This document shows positions 61,989 to 64,000 of a DNA stretch of 64,000 nucleotides, in pieces. The DNA is taken from positions 44,015 to 108,014 of the forward strand of contig JANYDG010000030.1 of assembly GCA_025359885.1 (NCBI GenBank). Reading direction: 5' to 3'. The stretch is from Acidobacteriota bacterium (lineage in GTDB: Bacteria > Acidobacteriota > Terriglobia > Terriglobales > Acidobacteriaceae). The notes beneath the pieces are model-generated. The model saw nothing but the letters and a program-made list of their open reading frames with translations. It was not told where the DNA came from and made no database searches. Within the stretch, counting starts at the first letter, position 1. Each line of letters opens with the position of its first letter. A program made the position numbers and the translations under genes.

Positions 61989-62744
61989 ATGCTCTTTGTG
62001 AACCGTGCCGCTCGTATGCCCATTCGTGTCTTCGCCCCCGTCGCCCCTGTGTTGATTGTCGCTGCCCTGGCAGCCGTCTTCGTTGCCCCATTCCAGGCCC
62101 AAACCCCGGCTGCTCAAGGCTCAACCCCCGCGCCAGCGCAACCGGCCAACGGCGTGTATATCGCCTCTGACCCCCTGGCCAACGTCAAGTACGACAACAA
62201 ATTGGATGTCTCGGTTGGAATGGCCTATGCGCACATGCATGCTGGGCCAAATTTACGCGAGGGAGCCAATCTAGGCGGCCTCGACCTGTCGGCCTCCTAC
62301 TGGCTTACCAGGCACTGGGGCATTGAAGGCAGCGGCCGCGGCTACCTCGGCACCAGTGGTGTTGCACCCAATTCAGTCAATCTCGCAGGCCTTTTTGTCA
62401 GCCAGTACATGTTTCTCGCTGGCCCGGAATATCTTGGCCCGCACAATAAGCACGCGGCGATCATGCTGCACGCGCTGGTGGGCGGAGTTTACGGCGACTT
62501 CAACACCGATCTGCGCAACAACAAGCCTGGCCCGACCGGGCCGGCCGCTTTCTACGACAATCAGATGACCTATGGGGGAGCCTTTGGCGGCCACCTCGAC
62601 CTCAACCGCTCGCCAAACTGGGTCTTCCGCATCACCCCCGAAGCGCTGATGACCGGCTATGACGGCACCAGCCAATATCCCCACACGCAGTGGAACTTTG
62701 GGATTTCAGTCGGAGCTGAGTACAAATTCAAGAAAAAGCGGTAG
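61989..62744 (+). CDS. Secreted outer-membrane beta-barrel-like protein
   Basis: 251 residues from ATG 61989, which has AGGAG directly upstream (spacing short, 2 bases); GTG 61938 or ATG 62016-region Met are alternatives. Signal peptide 'PVAPVLIVAALAAVFVAPFQAQ'. The rest alternates polar and hydrophobic residues with aromatic belts ('LDVSVGMAYAHMHAG', 'LDLSASYWLTRHWGIEGSGRGYLGT', 'WNFGISVGAEYKFKKKR'), typical of a small porin or attachment-type barrel ending in a C-terminal Phe-rich strand. No family was identified. Confidence 0.7.
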   Translation: MLFVNRAARMPIRVFAPVAPVLIVAALAAVFVAPFQAQTPAAQGSTPAPAQPANGVYIASDPLANVKYDNKLDVSVGMAYAHMHAGPNLREGANLGGLDLSASYWLTRHWGIEGSGRGYLGTSGVAPNSVNLAGLFVSQYMFLAGPEYLGPHNKHAAIMLHALVGGVYGDFNTDLRNNKPGPTGPAAFYDNQMTYGGAFGGHLDLNRSPNWVFRITPEALMTGYDGTSQYPHTQWNFGISVGAEYKFKKKR

Positions 62745-62768
62745 GTCGCTGAGTGTTGAAGGTGCAAA

Positions 62769-62800
62769 AGGGGAACCGGCCAGGACGCGCCTGTTCCCCT
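62769..62800. terminator. Hairpin terminator between convergent genes
   Basis: AGGGGAAC (62769-62776) and GTTCCCCT (62793-62800) pair perfectly, with an inner CAGG/CCTG pair, followed by cttctttg-like T-rich sequence on the plus strand and preceded by aaaa (T-rich for the minus strand). It lies between the stops at 62744 and 62814, so probably serves both genes. Confidence 0.7.
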
Positions 62801-62813
62801 CTTTCTTTGCCCA

Positions 62814-63806
62814 CTATTCCCTGACTTTAGGCGTCAGGTATTCGGGGCCGACGGGGTCGGTGACGGATTCCATCACAATTTGATCGATTTCGACCATGGC
62901 TACGTCGCTGATCTTCCAGCCGAGCACTCCGGCGACGGCGTCGAGCTGGCTGGGGCGCTTGGCTCCCCAGAGGGCGACGGAGATGCCAGGGCGGTCGAGC
63001 ACCCAGCGGGCGGCGAGTTCGAGCACTGTCTTGCCGTAGCGCTGGTGCGCAAATGCGCTGAGTCGATCAACTGCGTTCAAGTACTGGGTAAAGCGCGGCT
63101 CCTGAAACTTGGGATCGACGGCGCGGATGTCGCCCTCAGGGAAGGTCATGCCGTGTGTGAGGCGGCCAGCGAGCAGGCTGCGGCAGAGCGAGCTGTAGGT
63201 GAGCACGGCGACTCGGTTGGCCGCGCACCAGGGCAGGATTTCCCTGTCGATTTCGCGCTCAAAGAGGTTGTAGGGCGGCTGGTTTGAGGCAAGCGGCGCA
63301 ACGGCGCGGAAAGCCTCCATCTGGGCGACCGAGAAGTTGCTGACACCGAGCGCGCCGACTTTGCCTTCGCTGACGAAGCTGGCAAGCAGCCCGGCGGTCT
63401 CCTCGACGGGAACCAGCGTGTCAGGCCAGTGAACCTGGTAAAGGTCAATGAAATCAGTGCCTAGGCGGCGGAGGCTGTCCTCCAGTTCCTGGCGGAGGCG
63501 CGCCGCGCTCGAGTCGGCGAAGACGCCAGCGCGGCCAGCCTGGGAAAACTCGAGGCCGGCCTTGGTGGCGATGTAAAAAGCGTCGCGGTTGCCGTGGGCG
63601 CGGATGGCTTTGCCGAGGAGCACTTCGGCGCGGCCGTGGCCGTAGATGGGCGCGGTGTCGATCAGGTTGACGCCGCGGTCGACTGCGCTGAGCAGGGTGG
63701 CGACGGCGTCGGAGTCAGAGACTGCGCCCCACTCCAGGCCGCCGATGGCCCAGGTGCCGAGGCCGATGCGGGAGACTTGTTTGCCGGAGATTTGTGTGAA
63801 TTCCAT
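62814..63806 (-). CDS. Aldo/keto reductase family protein
   Basis: 330 residues from ATG 63806 (MEFTQISGKQVSRIGLGTWAIGG), chosen over an ATG 33 bp upstream because it is the standard start of the family. The catalytic tetrad is visible: Asp and Tyr in 'LIDTAPIYGHGRAEVLLGKAI', Lys in 'YIATKAGLEF' and His in 'YQVHWPDTLVP'. NADPH-site residues occur in 'LAARWVLDRPGISVALWGAKRPSQL'. Cytosolic reduction of aldehydes, ketones or sugars; natural substrate unknown. Confidence 0.9.
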   Translation of the reverse strand: MEFTQISGKQVSRIGLGTWAIGGLEWGAVSDSDAVATLLSAVDRGVNLIDTAPIYGHGRAEVLLGKAIRAHGNRDAFYIATKAGLEFSQAGRAGVFADSSAARLRQELEDSLRRLGTDFIDLYQVHWPDTLVPVEETAGLLASFVSEGKVGALGVSNFSVAQMEAFRAVAPLASNQPPYNLFEREIDREILPWCAANRVAVLTYSSLCRSLLAGRLTHGMTFPEGDIRAVDPKFQEPRFTQYLNAVDRLSAFAHQRYGKTVLELAARWVLDRPGISVALWGAKRPSQLDAVAGVLGWKISDVAMVEIDQIVMESVTDPVGPEYLTPKVRE

Positions 63807-63883
63807 CGGGGCCTGCCTTTCCGAGCAAGCATAGCGCATGCGGCAGCAAGGTGAGAATGCAGACTCTTGTCCAACACAAGATG

Positions 63884-63900
63884 ATCCTGAAGTTCAGGAT
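63884..63900. repeat. 17-bp perfect palindrome near the right edge
   Basis: ATCCTGAA-g-TTCAGGAT. Imperfect direct repeats CAAGATGANCCTNAAG flank it at 63877-63892 and 63912-63927. It lies 64 bp before a possible transposase start and could belong to the end of an insertion sequence. Confidence 0.5.
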
Positions 63901-63963
63901 TGATTCCAGCGCAAGATGAGCCTTAAGGAGTCTGAGCGGTCAAGCTGAGGATTGAAGATCAGC

Positions 63964-64000
63964 GTGCACGAAGCCGAGAAGTTGAGTTTGGAGCAGATTC
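63964..64000 (+). CDS. Possible start of an IS transposase/integrase, cut by window edge
   Basis: GTG at 63964 opens a frame reading VHEAEKLSLEQI before the window ends. The 'A.KLSLEQI' opening resembles the N-terminus of integrase-type transposases I recall from acidobacteria, but only twelve residues are visible, so the call is weak. Upstream short repeats (63877-63927) fit a mobile-element end. Confidence 0.3.
   Translation, partial: MHEAEKLSLEQI

Overview
The window looks like a chromosomal segment of a GC-rich Acidobacteriota genome, most likely Acidobacteriaceae (Terriglobia). This rests on the gene families: a giant secreted NHL/Ig/MBG-repeat protein, a GloVer-repeat protein with a lectin-like tail, acidobacterial PQQ beta-propeller dehydrogenases with a small cytochrome c, an ActE-like lipoprotein cytochrome, ThuA and Gfo/Idh/MocA sugar genes, a GH106-like hydrolase and an octahaem cytochrome. 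No rRNA, CRISPR array or prophage was seen. One tRNA (Ser-GCT) is present.

Layout. 1-6.2 kb: 3' part of a giant repeat protein. 6.2-11.8 kb: respiratory block, namely two tandem PQQ dehydrogenases and a dihaem cytochrome (minus), with a divergent ActE-like two-domain cytochrome. 11.9-15.1 kb: sugar operon (ThuA, oxidoreductase, TIM-barrel isomerase). 15.3-22.0 kb: tightly overlapping operon of a DUF2126 transglutaminase, a circularly permuted ATP-grasp/alpha-E fusion and a second transglutaminase. 22.1-28.1 kb: tRNA-Ser, APC permease, serine hydrolase, pyrophosphatase, purS, glmS and a 35-codon membrane peptide. 28.1-31.2 kb: L,D-transpeptidase next to a decayed xanthine-dehydrogenase fragment, a methyltransferase/UbiA-like pair and a TPR gene remnant. 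31.2-39.5 kb: alaC, ligA, a TM2 protein, a GT87-like membrane protein, a multispanning membrane protein and der. 39.6-42.1 kb: accessory islet with a PIN/Phd toxin-antitoxin pair, DUF1810 and a Fic-wHTH gene behind a striking array of four 25-bp repeats. 42.2-47.3 kb: dinG, a small membrane protein, queD, tspO, AIM24 and a mutarotase. 47.4-64 kb: GloVer protein, DinB-like protein, mnmG, GH106-like hydrolase, P1 peptidase, secreted protein, octahaem cytochrome, AAA ATPase, nitroreductase, YdcF-like protein, outer-membrane protein and aldo/keto reductase. A possible IS element begins at the right edge.

The most unusual signals are these. (1) Four 25-bp imperfect palindromes spaced 41, 31 and 41 bp apart (about 4, 3 and 4 helical turns) in front of the Fic gene, which carries its own C-terminal winged helix. 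(2) A textbook promoter (TTGACA-N17-TATGCT) embedded in a palindromic operator whose predicted transcription start is the antitoxin ATG itself. (3) A recurring TANNNT box 6-8 bases upstream of start codons lacking Shine-Dalgarno sequences, suggesting many leaderless mRNAs. (4) An Asp-Trp-Asp motif in both PQQ dehydrogenases at the position that separates lanthanide from calcium enzymes.

Functions are inferred by reading the translated sequences against remembered family motifs; no database search was run.
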